Below, in pieces: positions 19,720 through 33,320 of a DNA stretch of 64,000 bases. Position numbers and translations under genes: made by a program. The notes below the pieces were generated by a model, which saw only the letters and a list, made by a program, of their open reading frames with translations, had not been told where the DNA came from and searched no databases. Source of the DNA: Lactuca virosa. Its lineage: Eukaryota > Streptophyta > Magnoliopsida > Asterales > Asteraceae. The stretch is taken from NCBI GenBank assembly GCA_928212115.1, contig CAKMRJ010005412.1, positions 253,384,755 through 253,448,754 of the forward strand. Reading direction: 5' to 3'. Numbering within the stretch: the first letter of the stretch is position 1; every line of letters begins with the position of its first letter.

Positions 19720-21984
19720 CCTACCTTCGTTACAACGTATCCTAGCACAACAGGCGTTTTCCAACCTTGCATGTAACGTATGGTCAGCCCTACCAATTCA
19801 GCGACTCCCTTCCTCTCTAGCGAAACTCCGAATTCCTCGCCAATAACAACACTGACGATAAGAAAAGCCCTAATTTCAACAGCGACTCCCGATTTCGTGA
19901 ACATAAAACACCAACCACAAAAATTCCCTAATTTCACAGACAAATTAATATGTCGCCATTGATATATGTGTACTGTATACCGTAATGATTGATGTTTTAT
20001 GGATTCTTCAACGTTCACCGACTTCCTCCTCAACAAGAACTCGGCCCACACTTCTGTCACCATTAGCCTCTTTGAATGCCTCCACGCCATAGTATTTCTT
20101 CAGCGCCTGAACAGTGCCTTTACATTGTTTCCACCAGGTTCAAGAGGGAGCCTTTAAATAGTTAGCGCTACTTCTATTAACGTTGTCTTCTTTCCTCTTC
20201 CAATCGGTTCTAGACTTCTTCAACAATCTCTTTTTTCCTCTATGAAACAAAATCGAAATTCGTAAATGTTATCACTGATTGATAATCGACAACCGCATCC
20301 CCTCAATTTGATCGCTAAGAACGAGTTTATCCTGGAGGCATTTCTTCAATGATGTTGGAATGCAATTGCAGACTGATGCCCAATTCAACCTCCATTAATG
20401 GTTGGCGTCTACTATGTGTTTCCTTGTAAGAACTTTAGGGATTTGTAGATATTTTATCTAATTACATAAATTTGATGGTTGGGTTTTCATTATCATATGG
20501 TACAGGTTCTTCACGGTGGTGTTTTTCAATGGCAATAAACTAACTATATGCAATATTTTTTCCTGTTATTCAAAACTCTTTATTTACAAGGCCAAACACT
20601 CCATCTGTTTTTGCATAATTGAAATTCTTATACCCGTTTTGTTTATCTTTTATGACTAAACTCTGATCTTTATGCAATGTTTATATTTGGTTGAGGTTTT
20701 AATTGGAATGTGCTTATGTAGTCCTTGTGTTTCTGAAAATTATAGAAAAAAAAGAAGTTACGTACTTTGTTGTTATGGATGACCATCCACTGTCTAGATA
20801 ACTTTTGACCTTTTAAGTCCTTGTAATTTTAATTCCAAGAATTATAACCTTAGAGTATACCTGATTTTCGTTTGTAGATTTGTAGATCGAAGAAGATAGA
20901 TCTTCTCCTTACATTTTTGAAGGACGGAGAATCGGATGAAGATTTTATAGCAAAAATGTCTAATAGACATTGAATGAGGAAGACCATACAAATTTATATT
21001 AATTGTAAAATGTGAAGTTTTATTGATTTACTCTTCCCTTTATATTTATTTATCAATAAATGGTTGGGACCGAAACACATACGACTTAGAAGTCACATTA
21101 ATCAGATTTTAATGTTTGAAATATCGGGGGTTTTAGAAACCACCAGGGAAGACCATTCATGTACATATATTTTTTATCAGACAATCTTGGATATGTCGTT
21201 GTTGCACTCCTACAGACACCAAAGAAACATGGTGTTGGGCTTCATATCTTAATAATGTTGTTGGTAAAATCTTACCCCATGGTCTGATTATATTCAGAGT
21301 CCACGAAATGTATACAATGTCATTCTCATAATTGGTTAGATAAACATAAAATATCTTTATATAATATCTCTCCTCTGTCCATTTTATATATACAATTTTA
21401 ACTGTGCACCATATTTAAATGTTGTAATGGAATGAAATTAAAGTATGATGCTATAATTCACATATAAATGAAACTACATTGTTATTTCTTGCATTGTACA
21501 CATTTTTAAAATTGGTATGATATGTTTTAAACATTGTATAATTTTTTTTATTTATATTGAAGTCACCATCTTCATATCCGGACTAGAATATAATCTCTTT
21601 GACCAATTATAACATTGACCTTCATATTTTTCTTTTTAGGAAGTGAGTGTGGGTGGTGAAGGTGATGGTAGTATACAATGGTGCCAACTTCTTTGTACAT
21701 TGTGCATATAGAAAAAGATCATGAACTATCATTGGCCAAAAGAAACTTGAAGGTCTTTCGGCAAAATGATGAATTGGTGATGTAATTTCGTTTATGTGTG
21801 TATTACAACATTCAATTTTCATTTTTTTCTATAGCATCCTACTTTTTTTCCTTATCAAGACATTGTACAATAAATGAAAATTCCACCAAATTATAGCATT
21901 GTATTATTAACTTTTTTTTCAATTAAAGTTATGCAGTCAAAAATTTGATGCAATCGATAAAGATTTCCTCCAGCGTATTCTTGG
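19720..21984. other. AT-rich intergenic region, possibly Helitron body
   Basis: No convincing gene is seen. The open frames are short or, like the one crossing the LTR edge at 19719, chance fusions. A Helitron-type 3' end closes the region at 22017, so some or all of it may be a non-autonomous Helitron. Its 5' end was not found. Short exon-like GC-richer islands near 19740-20100 and 20300-20420 could be captured gene fragments, but I do not recognise them. Confidence 0.4.
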
Positions 21985-22017
21985 ACCGTGCTTAGCACGG
22001 GCCGAAATCATTTCTAG
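21985..22017 (+). mobile_element. Helitron-type 3' terminus
   Basis: A perfect hairpin CCGTGC-TTA-GCACGG is followed about 12 bases later by CTAG and then T. This is the hallmark 3' end of plant Helitrons (hairpin, short spacer, CTRR, insertion before T). No matching 5' end was located. Confidence 0.65.
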
Positions 22018-23139
22018 TATATATATAAAAAGGTGAAAATATTTGAGAACTTTGAATTTATAAGAAAATAAGAAAAATAATGAATTATTATAATTGAAAT
22101 GTTTTTTATCTTTTAAATTTAAATAAATAAACAAAAAAACTAATGGGCTTTAATTTTGAAAATTTGAAATTAAAAGGTAAGTTCATTAATAAAAGTGATA
22201 TCCATTTATTGCAATTATTACATTAAAATATTATGTGAAATTTAATAATAAAAAAAACTCATAAAGTGACATGTGGAAAAAAAATTCAAAATAACCACAA
22301 AATGAAATTTGACAAATTGAATGAGAGTGTGACATGTGACAAAAAAAACTTTCAATTTATTAGAGTAGATTCTAAAATTATTATATTGAGGAATTGGTTT
22401 TATTTAAAGTGACAGATGTCATATTATTTGTATTTTTTGTATTTTTGTAGTCATGTAAAGTTAGTGGGTATTTGGGGTGCTTTTTAAAATGACATATTAA
22501 TTTATTGGCTTGTCAAAAAAACAAATAAATTAAAAAAGTGTTTGTCAAACATAACTTTAAAGGCAAAAAGGGGGTTTTCAAAAAACCATGAATTTCTACC
22601 TTTTCAAAAAGTCAAATAAGCAATTTAAGAAGTAATCACAAACACACCCTTAATATCATCTATGCAACCAATTGTCATATGAGACTATGACTCTACGAGT
22701 CATCATGGATTCAACTCCAATCTTATAATAGACCATATCCGACGCATTATCGATTTAACTTCAATCTCGTAATAGATCAACTCCAATGGATCTTAAAATT
22801 TGTGTTTTGAAGCCCAATTCACACCATGGGAAGCCATCTTGAACGACAATTTTATGTTATATTGCAGTAATACACAAATTTGGTGTTGCACTATTCACAC
22901 CTCGATGTCTTCCTATTCATATATAGATTGACATTTTTACAACGTGAATTTGTGTCTTTATTTGCTTCATTATTGCTACCAAATCTTGCAATATGCACAT
23001 CAATCTATGGATTATAAGATTATTGTTGTGCTTTGTCAAATCTTTCATCAAAACGAGCATCCTTATACGACATTGGGAACATGTATGGCGGCAATTTTTC
23101 CATGGCGAAAATCATGTATGTGATAACAAATGTTTATTC
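22018..23139. other. AT-rich spacer without recognised features
   Basis: The sequence is strongly AT-rich with homopolymer runs. A weak inverted pair near 22465 and 22640 (GGTATTTGGGG against CACAAACACACCC) hints at an old MITE but has no clear duplication. Confidence 0.5.
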
Positions 23140-24563
23140 TGTAACGTCCCAAATTTCAACCAAATTTTCTTTTTAGAAGCATAAATAAAAGCAACCATTT
23201 TCATAAAAAGTGAAATACCAGTAGTTACCAATCACAAAAACCAAGTCAAAACAATGTATCTGAATCAATCATAAAAATCAGAGATGTCTAAAATCATAAG
23301 TCATCATCAATGCATATGTGATACAGTCACGACGGGACCTTTCCACTATCATAAGAACAACTTGAAAAACATTTAACTTAACAATGTAACCACAAAGTTT
23401 AGTGAGTTCCATTAAATATAACATACATCACCGTAATAACTATGTATATCATAACGGGCATGTGGGCTTTTATCGTCATCCCTTGAACATGTAGGCTCAC
23501 GACACAACACTGATATCGTCATCATCCAAATGAACATGTAGACTCATGGTACAACACCAATATTGCCATCATCTATACGAGCCTGTAGACTCACGTCACA
23601 ACACCAGTATTGACATCATCTAAACTGGCATGTAGACTCACGGCATGACACTGGTATTGTCATTATCCCAAACATAACATGTAAACATACAAGCAACAAT
23701 CAAAATCCGACTATTCTGGCATACAATCATATCATAGTATCACACATACATCCTACACACAATGGATCCAATAATGATATAAGTAATATAGTGATGAAAC
23801 TCACCTGAATTTGAAGACTTGAAACACACACTCGCACACGAGTACTCGAAGAATCAGCTAATCATGAAATGCCTAAAATAAAACAGAAGTCATATCTCAG
23901 ACTATAGCTCATCTTTAAAGTTTGACAAAAACTCAAACTTGGTTAAAAGTCAGTTGTCAACTTGGTCAAAGTCAACAGTCAATTTCACATTGGTCAAAGT
24001 CAATGGTCAACGTGACACGACCCACTCCTTGGTCGTGTCGTGAACCCTAGACGACAAATAGTCGTGACTTACGACGCGGCACCTTCATCGTCACGTCGCG
24101 CCAAACGAAAAATCAGTCAACTTTTCCTTAATGTCTTAATCCTTTAAGATTAATGTTTATATTTCAGAACAATATTAATTATAAACTTATTGGATAACGT
24201 TTATAACTTTATCCATTTCCATGCATCAAGCCCACCTTATCCTAACCCTATACCTATATTAGCCCAAAAATATATCCAAGGTCTTGTGTGAAAATAACTG
24301 GAGGACAAAAACTAAAGTTTAACATCCAGACTTTTAGACTTCGAGTTTACCCCCCTCCCCCCCATTCATAGATCTCATGAATGGTCCATGATAATGCATA
24401 AATTCCTAGATCTAATCATATATGCACATAAAGCTCCAAGCTTAAAGAATTACAGAGGTATGGGAGAAGCTCAAATGGTTGGATCTTTCATGAATCAAGC
24501 TTCTATGCACTCCAAGGCTCACTTTTCTCCTTCAAAAATACACAAACAAAGGCACTAAGCTCA
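23140..24563 (-). mobile_element. Probable truncated gypsy-type LTR remnant
   Basis: It begins TGTAACGTCCCAAATTTC and carries the style of the reversed gypsy LTRs in this window, with AAACTCACCT in mid-part and CACTCCAAGGCTCAC near the end. It also has an array of CATGTAGACTCACG units at 23450-23650. The expected right terminus (GTTACA) is absent, and the sequence switches at about 24564 to a word shared with family F LTRs. The call is inference from style and ends. Confidence 0.5.
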
Positions 24564-24623
24564 TTATCACTAAGTCTTAGTCTAATATTTCCTTTGATGT
24601 AACCTAGTATCATTATATACATA

Positions 24624-26458
24624 TCTTAAAAACTAACACGCCTGTAAAAAGTAAATTTGTATAGTTTCAGACTTTGACCACATCAATTTGCACATTATTA
24701 TTGTTTCATCCTTCTACTTTTGGAACATACCATGCTACGTTTACATCATCTGGTAATACAAAAAACCAACGACATTGTAAATTCCTCTTATTGTCTTCGA
24801 GTCTCCCAACGACTTCTCATGACCATCGTAATATCCTAATCCACAAAACCATCGACATCAATTTGTAAAATCCTCCACCCTTTTCTTCTTCATTCTTCTC
24901 CGACTCTCTTCGTTTAGGTTTAGCGACGACTTCTCATCCAAGAATATATAGAAATTATATTTCTCTCACCAAAAACCTCCTGCACTCTATTGCCGCCATC
25001 GAACGCCTGTAAACAAGCGTATGCACCCTGTTGTGTTAGGAATTTCGGTATGTTATTGGTTGTTTCAATTTTCTAATGATTTTCATTCAATTGCACTTCT
25101 TTCTAATCCTATCCTGTTTTTTGAGCGATGTCTCCAACTTTTTGGGTTTGAGGATCGACAAATTACCGTCCAAGAAATAAGGATTTTGCATTTCTGTCGC
25201 CAACCACCTCTCCGCTCAATTTCTGCCACCAACAAACTGTGCTCTATTATTGTTTGAAATATCGGTATGTCATATATTGTCTCTAATTGATTTTGATTTT
25301 CTCTATAATTGCTCTTCATTCTGTTTTTGTCCATTTTCGTCAATTAGGTTTAACATGCATCTCTTTCTCTCTCTTAATTGCAATCTCTTTCTCTGTTAGT
25401 TTGATTGCAAACTCTTTCAAACCCGTTCCCCTCATCCCCAAATATTACTTTGTTAAATCTTACATAGTAATCAGAACATTATGCATTTCAGAAACTTCAT
25501 GTTGCCATATCTGATGAAAAAGTGGAATGACCATATGACAATTGATGACCCAAACAATAAATTTGTATCATTCAGACCCTTTTTTTAATATTTTACCCTT
25601 AACCATCACAGATTCTTACTACTTACCCTTCGACATATAATTTTTTTGCAAGTTTTTTCATCAAAGCTCTTCCTCCTGTAAACAGTTAAAAAAAACTTCC
25701 CAAAATGCCCTTGTATACCTAGGAATATGAATCGAATATGAAAGAACAAAAACTCAATGAAAATTTTGACTTGGTAAAGGCAAGCATAGACATGAATTGA
25801 TACATACATGCATTTGATGCCATCCACCGTAGCAACTGTAGAAAAAAGATTAAAAATATTTTTTGATATAGTTGTCCAGAAAAAGTAATTAACCCATATG
25901 GTTGGTCTTTCAACATCACCCACTGGTGGTGACATCTCATTAATATACTTGAGACCATATCAACATGTATCAGCACCTCCTATGTTTATTATGTTTCTTT
26001 TTTCATTTGAAAGTAATAGTTTCTAATCAAAAGACAGCATCTGCATATATTCCAAATCAAAACATGATTAATTCACATAACATGACAACCACACAAAAAA
26101 CGAGGAATTACTCTGTATATAATGGTCAGTTACCAATGGTTGAAGGATTAATGATGTCAGTTTGGATACAAGTTTTAATGCATAAGAACTTTTTATTTTT
26201 AGACTAAATAAATTGTCGAGGAGATTAAAATACCATTTTAGGCTTACATTTCAAAAAACAAAATTCACAATATTCATCAATTAACAATAAGTATATACAT
26301 ATATTAAAAACTAACACGCCTGTAAACGGTAAATTTGTATAGTTTCAGACTTTGACCAAATCAATTTGTACAGAGGTGGTTGGCGACAGAAATGCGAATG
26401 ATGGTAAAAAAAACAACAATTAACGTGACCCGTGGTTCCCCACGGGTTCACACACTAG
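24624..26458 (+). mobile_element. Putative non-autonomous Helitron
   Basis: The 3' end has hairpin ACCCGTGG-TTCC-CCACGGGT, then about 10 bases, CTAG (26455-26458) and a host T. The 5' end is probably TCTTAAAAACTAACACG preceded by A at 24623, though upstream bases are also repeated and the start could be a few bases earlier. About 80 bases of the 5' end recur at 26292-26371 with a few changes. A 24-base piece at 26375-26398 is the reverse complement of 25190-25213. There is no Rep/helicase coding. Short exon-like frames at 24880-25260 may be captured gene pieces. Confidence 0.6.
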
Positions 26459-26881
26459 TTATCACTAAGTCTTAGTCTAATATTTATTGCGACAAATTAT
26501 TAGTCTAGATTCATCATTAATTCAAAGTCTACTGATCTATAGCTAATAAGGGACAACCAAGTAGGATCATATCGGAGGTAGGGTCCGTTTGGTATACAAA
26601 GTATACTGTTTGGAAATCCTACTTTAAACACATCACTAAATCCAGCCTAGACATCATCCCCGTAAGTAGATCAATGAGTATAACGACTTGGAATCACTGA
26701 TAAATCTTGTTTATAAGTTCATAATAATGATAATGAATTTAAACATAAGTTACACTTAAAGCGTAATAGGTGTAGCTCAACTTACAGGGTTTCTAGCGAA
26801 AACTTAGAACTTCATGGTCAGAACTTCGTCGCTGAATCTTTTTTCTAAAAAGATTCTTGTAGCGCTTCCACGCTCACCTTA
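26459..26881 (-). repeat. Family F LTR fragment
   Basis: It matches the family copy at about 41350-41720 (shared words GGATCATATCGGAGGTAGGG and AGTTACACTTAA). It is broken on the right by the solo LTR at 26882 and on the left by the Helitron end. It continues beyond the insertion at 29623. Confidence 0.8.
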
Positions 26882-29617
26882 TGTAACGCCCTGTTTCGAA
26901 TCGTTCCCATTGTGGGGTGGTGAACAGGGAGTGGGTATTAGCTGAGTTAGAACCCTTGAAGAATTGAGTTTGGGCTCAATTGGAGATGGATGATGTAGTT
27001 TGGATGATCCAATTATTCGGTTTGTGTTTTGGAGCCCAAGGGTATCGGTAAAGGCGTTGGTTCGGGCCTTTTATGAAATTTGGATTTTAGTTCGGTTGAG
27101 TTTCAGGCTAAATAAAGTTGATAGAAGTGTAAGTCTTCTCGTTACCTTTCTATGGATATAAGGAACGTCAAAATCAGAGTTATAACGAAGAAGTTATGAC
27201 CATTTGAAGTTAGAGGGGTTTTTAGGCCAAACCGGGTACACATGGCGTACCTAGTAGGAACACATAGCGTTCAAATGGAAAATGGATGCGGGTGCATATT
27301 GGAACGCGCTGCATTCGTCTGGGCAGACTAAACCCTAAATTTTGGGTCTTGAACACTATTTAAACACCTTAACTCACCTCCAACCTTTATTCTCTCAGCC
27401 TCCATTGTACCTTAAGCCTCTATTCGAAACCCTAACCCTAATTGTGAGTGTGTGAGCTTGTAAGACCATATTTTAGTGTATTTTGGAGTTCTTGAAGAAG
27501 ATTGACCACCTTGGAGTCTCATTGATCAAGGAAGAGCTTTTGGATCCAGGTTCTCCAGCTCATTTGCAAGCCTCAAAAGGTATAAAGTTTCTATCTTGCT
27601 AACTTATGGCTTAAGATCTAGATTAGGGCTTGTTTTGTGCTTCTTATGATCATATGGATGCTCTTTGGGAGTTTGAGCTACTACAAGAGCCTAGGATTGA
27701 AGATCCTCACGTTTCTGAGTTGTTCGAGTCATAAAAATGGTAACTTGATGGCTAAGGACCAACCATGCAAAGGTTTTGGGTCTTGGTTTATGGATTTGAA
27801 GCTTTAATGGATGTTTGGGTCCTTTTTGGACCATGCAAAGTCACCAAGTTCGTGGTTGTATGATTCTAGAGGTCCTAGATGGCTTGGATCGACGTTTGGA
27901 TAGCATGGATTTAAGCATTAAGTGCTTAATAAGCCTTTTTGGATCCAGCACGCGAACACGCCGCGTAGGGTTGAGGAACGCCCTACGTTTCGAGTTGGGT
28001 CCGCGACCTGAGTCGGTGACGAACGCCCAACGCTCCACCAGGGAACGCCGTGCGTTCGGGGCATTAGTGGGATTTCAGATCTTTTTGCCTTGGAATGGGT
28101 TTTGGGGTTTGGGCTTTTGTGATTGGGCCATTTTATTGGGCTTTACTGATATGGGCCTTAGTGGATCATCATTTGGGCCTTAATGGACTATGTCTTATTT
28201 TGGGCCTAGGGTTGGGCCCAATTTAGAAAATTGGGCCATTGGTGGGCTTGGGAAGTCTACCTAGTATTAGGCCTTTCATGTATGGATTTTGGCCTAGGTC
28301 ATGGATCAAATTAGATCAGGGGTAAAATGGTAATTTTACCCTAAGAAGGATTATTGGGCCTTGTGGAAGTGTTTATCTTTTGGGCCAAGGTTTGGGTAGA
28401 GTTCATTTTGGGACAAGAGTATGTGAGGGGTAGAATGGTCTTTTACCCCAGTGAGGACTTATGGTTAAGTTATGAGAATCCCGAACTTATCTAATTTGTA
28501 TGATGATCAGTAGCTCGGGGAGTCGAGAGATCAGCAGTTCGGGGATCTGCCAGCTAGCAGCCAGAGGTTATCCGTGGGATTCTGCATTCAGCTTTGCGAG
28601 GTGAGTTTTCTCCTGTAGGAACGGGTCGAAGTCACCAATGCCGGTCCATTTATGTATGTTAGTATGTTTCGGACTAAGGTCCGATGTCGGGCAATGCTCA
28701 ATATAGGTTAGTATGTTTCCGGATTCCAATCTGATGTCGGGAGGTGCCCGAGGAATGTTTGTATGCTTGATGTCTTCGTGATTCTTGCATGTGCTTGTTT
28801 TATATGTTTCCGGACTTCGGTCTGATGCCGGGGAAAGCCCGGGGAATGTTTGTATGCTTCCAGATTTCGGTCCGATGTCGGGCGGGGCCCGAGGAATGTT
28901 TATATGTATGTTTCCGAACTACGGTTCAATGTCGGGTGGTACCCGATGAAGGAATGCATGTTTAGTTATACTTGTTGTCTTTGTGATACTTGTATGTGCC
29001 TGGTAGGGAGGTGAGTATGGGCGGAGTCCCGTATCTCATCAGTAGATGAGTGTGGACGGGGTTCCATATCTCGTTATTAGCAGAGTAGGGGTGGGGCCCA
29101 TGATAGCCAAGGCTTTAGGACGAGAATATATAGTACCGTCTATGATTCTTTATGGGCTAGCATGATTATATGTTATTGTCTGTATGTGTATAGCGGGCGG
29201 GGCCCAGAGACAGGCAGGGCCTGGAAGAAACATATTTGTATACCGAGAGGGGCTCGATGTCAGGAGGGGCCTGATTTCAGACTCTGTCCGATGACGGGCG
29301 GGGCCCGAGGAAGTGGCGGGGGCCCAGGTTATGTGATTATTTGTATGGTATGTGTTAGTTTGGGGAGACTCACTAAGCTTCATGCTTACAGTTTTCAAAT
29401 TTGGTTTTAGGTACTTCCGGTAGCAAAGGGAAGAGCTCGGGATGACTGCAGTGCACACACCATTTATTCAGCCTGGGATGTTTTACTCTGATATATTTGA
29501 CAGATGTTTATGATGTTTTGAGAATAATGACCTATGAATTTATGTAATGTTTAAATGGCTATGGTTTTACTAATGTTTTAAAATGAAATTTTTGGACCGT
29601 ATTTTTGGGATGTTTCA
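26882..29617 (+). mobile_element. Solo chromovirus-type LTR with CCTTA target duplication
   Basis: It has ends TGTAACGCCC and GGATGTTTCA, with CCTTA at 26877-26881 and 29618-29622. Family F sequence is continuous across it. There is no PBS or coding sequence. A TATA-like ATTTAAAC lies near 27355. The ending words (ACTCACTAAGCTT, then a GTACTTCCGGTAGC type motif) are shared with the LTRs of the gypsy elements at 31731 and 58797. At 2.74 kb it is long for an LTR but similar to its relatives here. Confidence 0.9.
28660..28930 (+). repeat. Hairpin array of CGGAC..GTCCG units
   Basis: Units such as CGGACTAAGGTCCG and CGGACTTCGGTCTG recur about five times at roughly 60-base spacing, with GATGTCGGG and GCCCGAGGAATG between them. 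The array lies in the downstream part of the solo LTR. A looser GGGCGGGGCCC series follows at 29040-29320. Confidence 0.75.
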
Positions 29618-29622
29618 CCTTA

Positions 29623-30760
<1,138 letters not shown>

Positions 30761-31730
30761 TCGGGCCCCACCCGGTATACATATAAACATATAATCATAC
30801 AAACACATGTGATAGTCACAAAGATAATAGCATAAAGTATAGTCATTGGGCCCCGTCCGGCATCGGGCCTTGCCCGGTAAGCATACCAACACATAACACA
30901 TGCAAGAGTCACACATACATCTAGCATCCTAACATAATAAACCATGGGCGGGCATTGGTGCCTTCGACCCACTAAACACAGTGAGGAAACTCACCTCACG
31001 CTGCCGAATATCACCGATAACAGCTTGGACTGCCGATCCGGAAAGTCCCTGCCCTAACACCATCAAAATAACGCCAAATAAATAATTAGTTCTCAACCCA
31101 TAACTGAAAACCTAGACCGATTACCCAATGCTCAGGAAAAGTCCATTATACCCTTTTCCTTACTTGACCCAAAAATCCAAAGTCCAATCCAATAACAACA
31201 AGAGTCCAATATGGCCCAATCTTCCAAATTGGGCCCCAACCCATCATGAGCCTAAAACCAATGGAGCCCAAAATACTAGCAAAATCCCGAAATCAGAATT
31301 CTAATGTTCCAACAAGGCCCAATCTTCAAAAGTCCAAGCATGGCCCAATACTGAGAATCGCCAAGCCCAAAAGCCCATCTGCTGAGTACGCGGGGCGTAC
31401 TCAGCTCGTACGTTTAACGTATTCCTTATGGGTCTAGTACGCACATCGTACCAGCTTGGTACACGCAACATACTCACCAGTGTGCCATCCAACTTCATTA
31501 AGAACTTAATTGGTTAAGCCTTTCCTCCAAACTCACAGATCTGATCCCTAAAGGTGACTTATCACGTAAAGTTGACAACTTTACATACATGAATGTCTTA
31601 ATGGGACTCAATAGCTCAAAAAGTGCTTAACAAATGTCTTAATACATGTAAGTGTCCAAATACTCCATAAAGTTGACATTTTGCTAAGATCTAGCATCCA
31701 TTGCCTCTGGAGTAGATCAAAAGCTCTCCT
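30761..31730 (-). repeat. Chromovirus-type LTR fragment
   Basis: This reversed LTR part has GGCATTGGTGCCTTCGACCC and AACTCACCTCAC. These are the complement of the GTCTAAGGCACCAA word found in plus-oriented LTRs at 33060 and 60190. Inverted modules occur at 31385-31473 (GTACGCGG..GTAC type). It is cut by family F on the left and by an oppositely oriented LTR on the right. Confidence 0.75.
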
Positions 31731-33320
31731 TGTAACACCCGATGGTTCTAAGGTATTATTTATTTAATTATCTATATCATGTAAGTTGTTTTGGACTTAG
31801 TGGATTGGGCCTTTATGATTGGGCTTAGCTGAGGTCGTACGTTGGGCGTAAGCCTGGTGTACGCGGGGCGGAGATGGGTCATATAGAACGCGGAGGCATG
31901 CACGTACGTGCAACGTACAAGGTGTTACGCGTAGCATACGTGATCAGACTCAAAACCCTAATTTCTAGGATTCGAGCCCTATATAATGTCATTAAGTTCC
32001 AAGTGTTAGCCTCCTTATCAGTCTCTATTGTCCAGAAACCCTAATATCGAACCCTATAGCATCTTGGCGTGTTCTTGACCTTGTGGGGTGTATTTTTGGT
32101 AGTTTGGTGCCTTGGAATGAAGAAGAAGAAGTTGGTGAAGAATAGTTTTTGGAGCTTGAGCTTGAAGATCCGGGTTATCATCATCTTTTGGCACTCATTG
32201 AGGTATAAAGCTTAGAACTTGTTGTGTTATAGCTTAGATCTCCTTTGTTTGAGTTTTTGGACCCTTTTGGTCCCACAGATGAGATCTTGTGGATTATTGT
32301 CATTTCTGAAGCTTAGAGTTGCTACTCTTGGTGTTCTTTTGGTCCTAGAGTCATAAAGTTGCCATCTCTGAAGCTTAGAACCATCCATGTTTGAGTTTGA
32401 GTTCATTTCATGGAAGTAGAGTGTTGTATTTCGGGTTTGGGTTCATTTGGGGCATGCAAAGCCACCAAGTTTATGACTTTATGGTTTAAGATGTTGCATA
32501 TGACTCAGATGAGTGATTGGGACACTTGGTCTTAAGTAGTTAAGAGCATAATGGGGAAATAGCTTAATGGTGAGTACGTTGGGCGTACAAGCTCGTACGC
32601 GCAGCGTACGAGCCATGCAACGTGTACACTTAGCGTACATTTGAGTACGCCCTGTGTACTCAATGATTAGGCTTTGCGTCTTTTGGGCCTCGGTTGGGCT
32701 ACTTCTTTGGGCTTTGTTTTTTTGGGCCTAAGTAGGCCATCTGAAATCGAGCCTCTGGACTAAGGAAGTTTATTGGGCCTAGGGGTAAGAACCATATTAG
32801 GGGTTTGGGCCTAATTTCGAAAATTAAGCCATAAATGGGCCTTAGAGGAACAAGTGGTTTTGGGCCTTGGACTTAGATCATATTAGGTCAGGGGTAAAAT
32901 GGTCATTTTACCCCAAGAATGGATTATTGAATATATAATGGAACCCAAGTGTTAATTGGATGTTATTGTGTACTGTTAGCTCGAGGATTCGTCAGGGCAG
33001 CAGCTAGGGATTTATTTCAGTAAGACTCAACATTCGAGGTAAGTTTCCTCGCTAGGTTTAGCGGGTCTAAGGCACCAAAGCCGACCTTGGATTGGTTATG
33101 TTAGTATACTTATTTTCTGTGTGATACTTGTATGTGATTGTATATGCATGTTATTTTGGGCGGGGCCCATTATACGAGTGTGGGCAGGGACTGTTATGCA
33201 AGTGTGGGCACGGCCCGTTATCCGAGTGTAAGCGGGGCCCGTTATATGATATGTATGGTATGCAGTATCTTGGGGAACTCACTAAGCTTTGTGCTTAGGG
33301 TTTTTAGTTTATGTTTCAGG
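31731..33320 (+). repeat. Chromovirus-type LTR, 3' end removed by hAT element
   Basis: It starts TGTAACACCCGATGG. A TATA box TATATAAT lies near 31980. Inverted modules occur before it (31836-31945) and after it (32574-32659, for example GTACGCGCAGCGTAC). It ends within the usual AACTCACTAAGCTTTG region, where CAGAGCCGG of a hAT element takes over. Confidence 0.78.

Noticed and set aside
19638..20090. A 150-codon minus-strand frame
   Set aside because: It crosses the Athila LTR boundary at 19719, so it joins unrelated DNA by chance. No conserved motif was recognised.
22460..22650. Possible old MITE
   Set aside because: Terminal similarity is short and interrupted, and no target duplication is visible.
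24674..26207. Short plus- and minus-strand frames in the Helitron body
   Set aside because: They are AT-rich, without family motifs. Captured exon pieces are possible but not supportable.
27815..28183. A 122-codon frame within the solo LTR
   Set aside because: It lies in LTR sequence covering the inverted modules, with no counterpart frame in sister LTRs.
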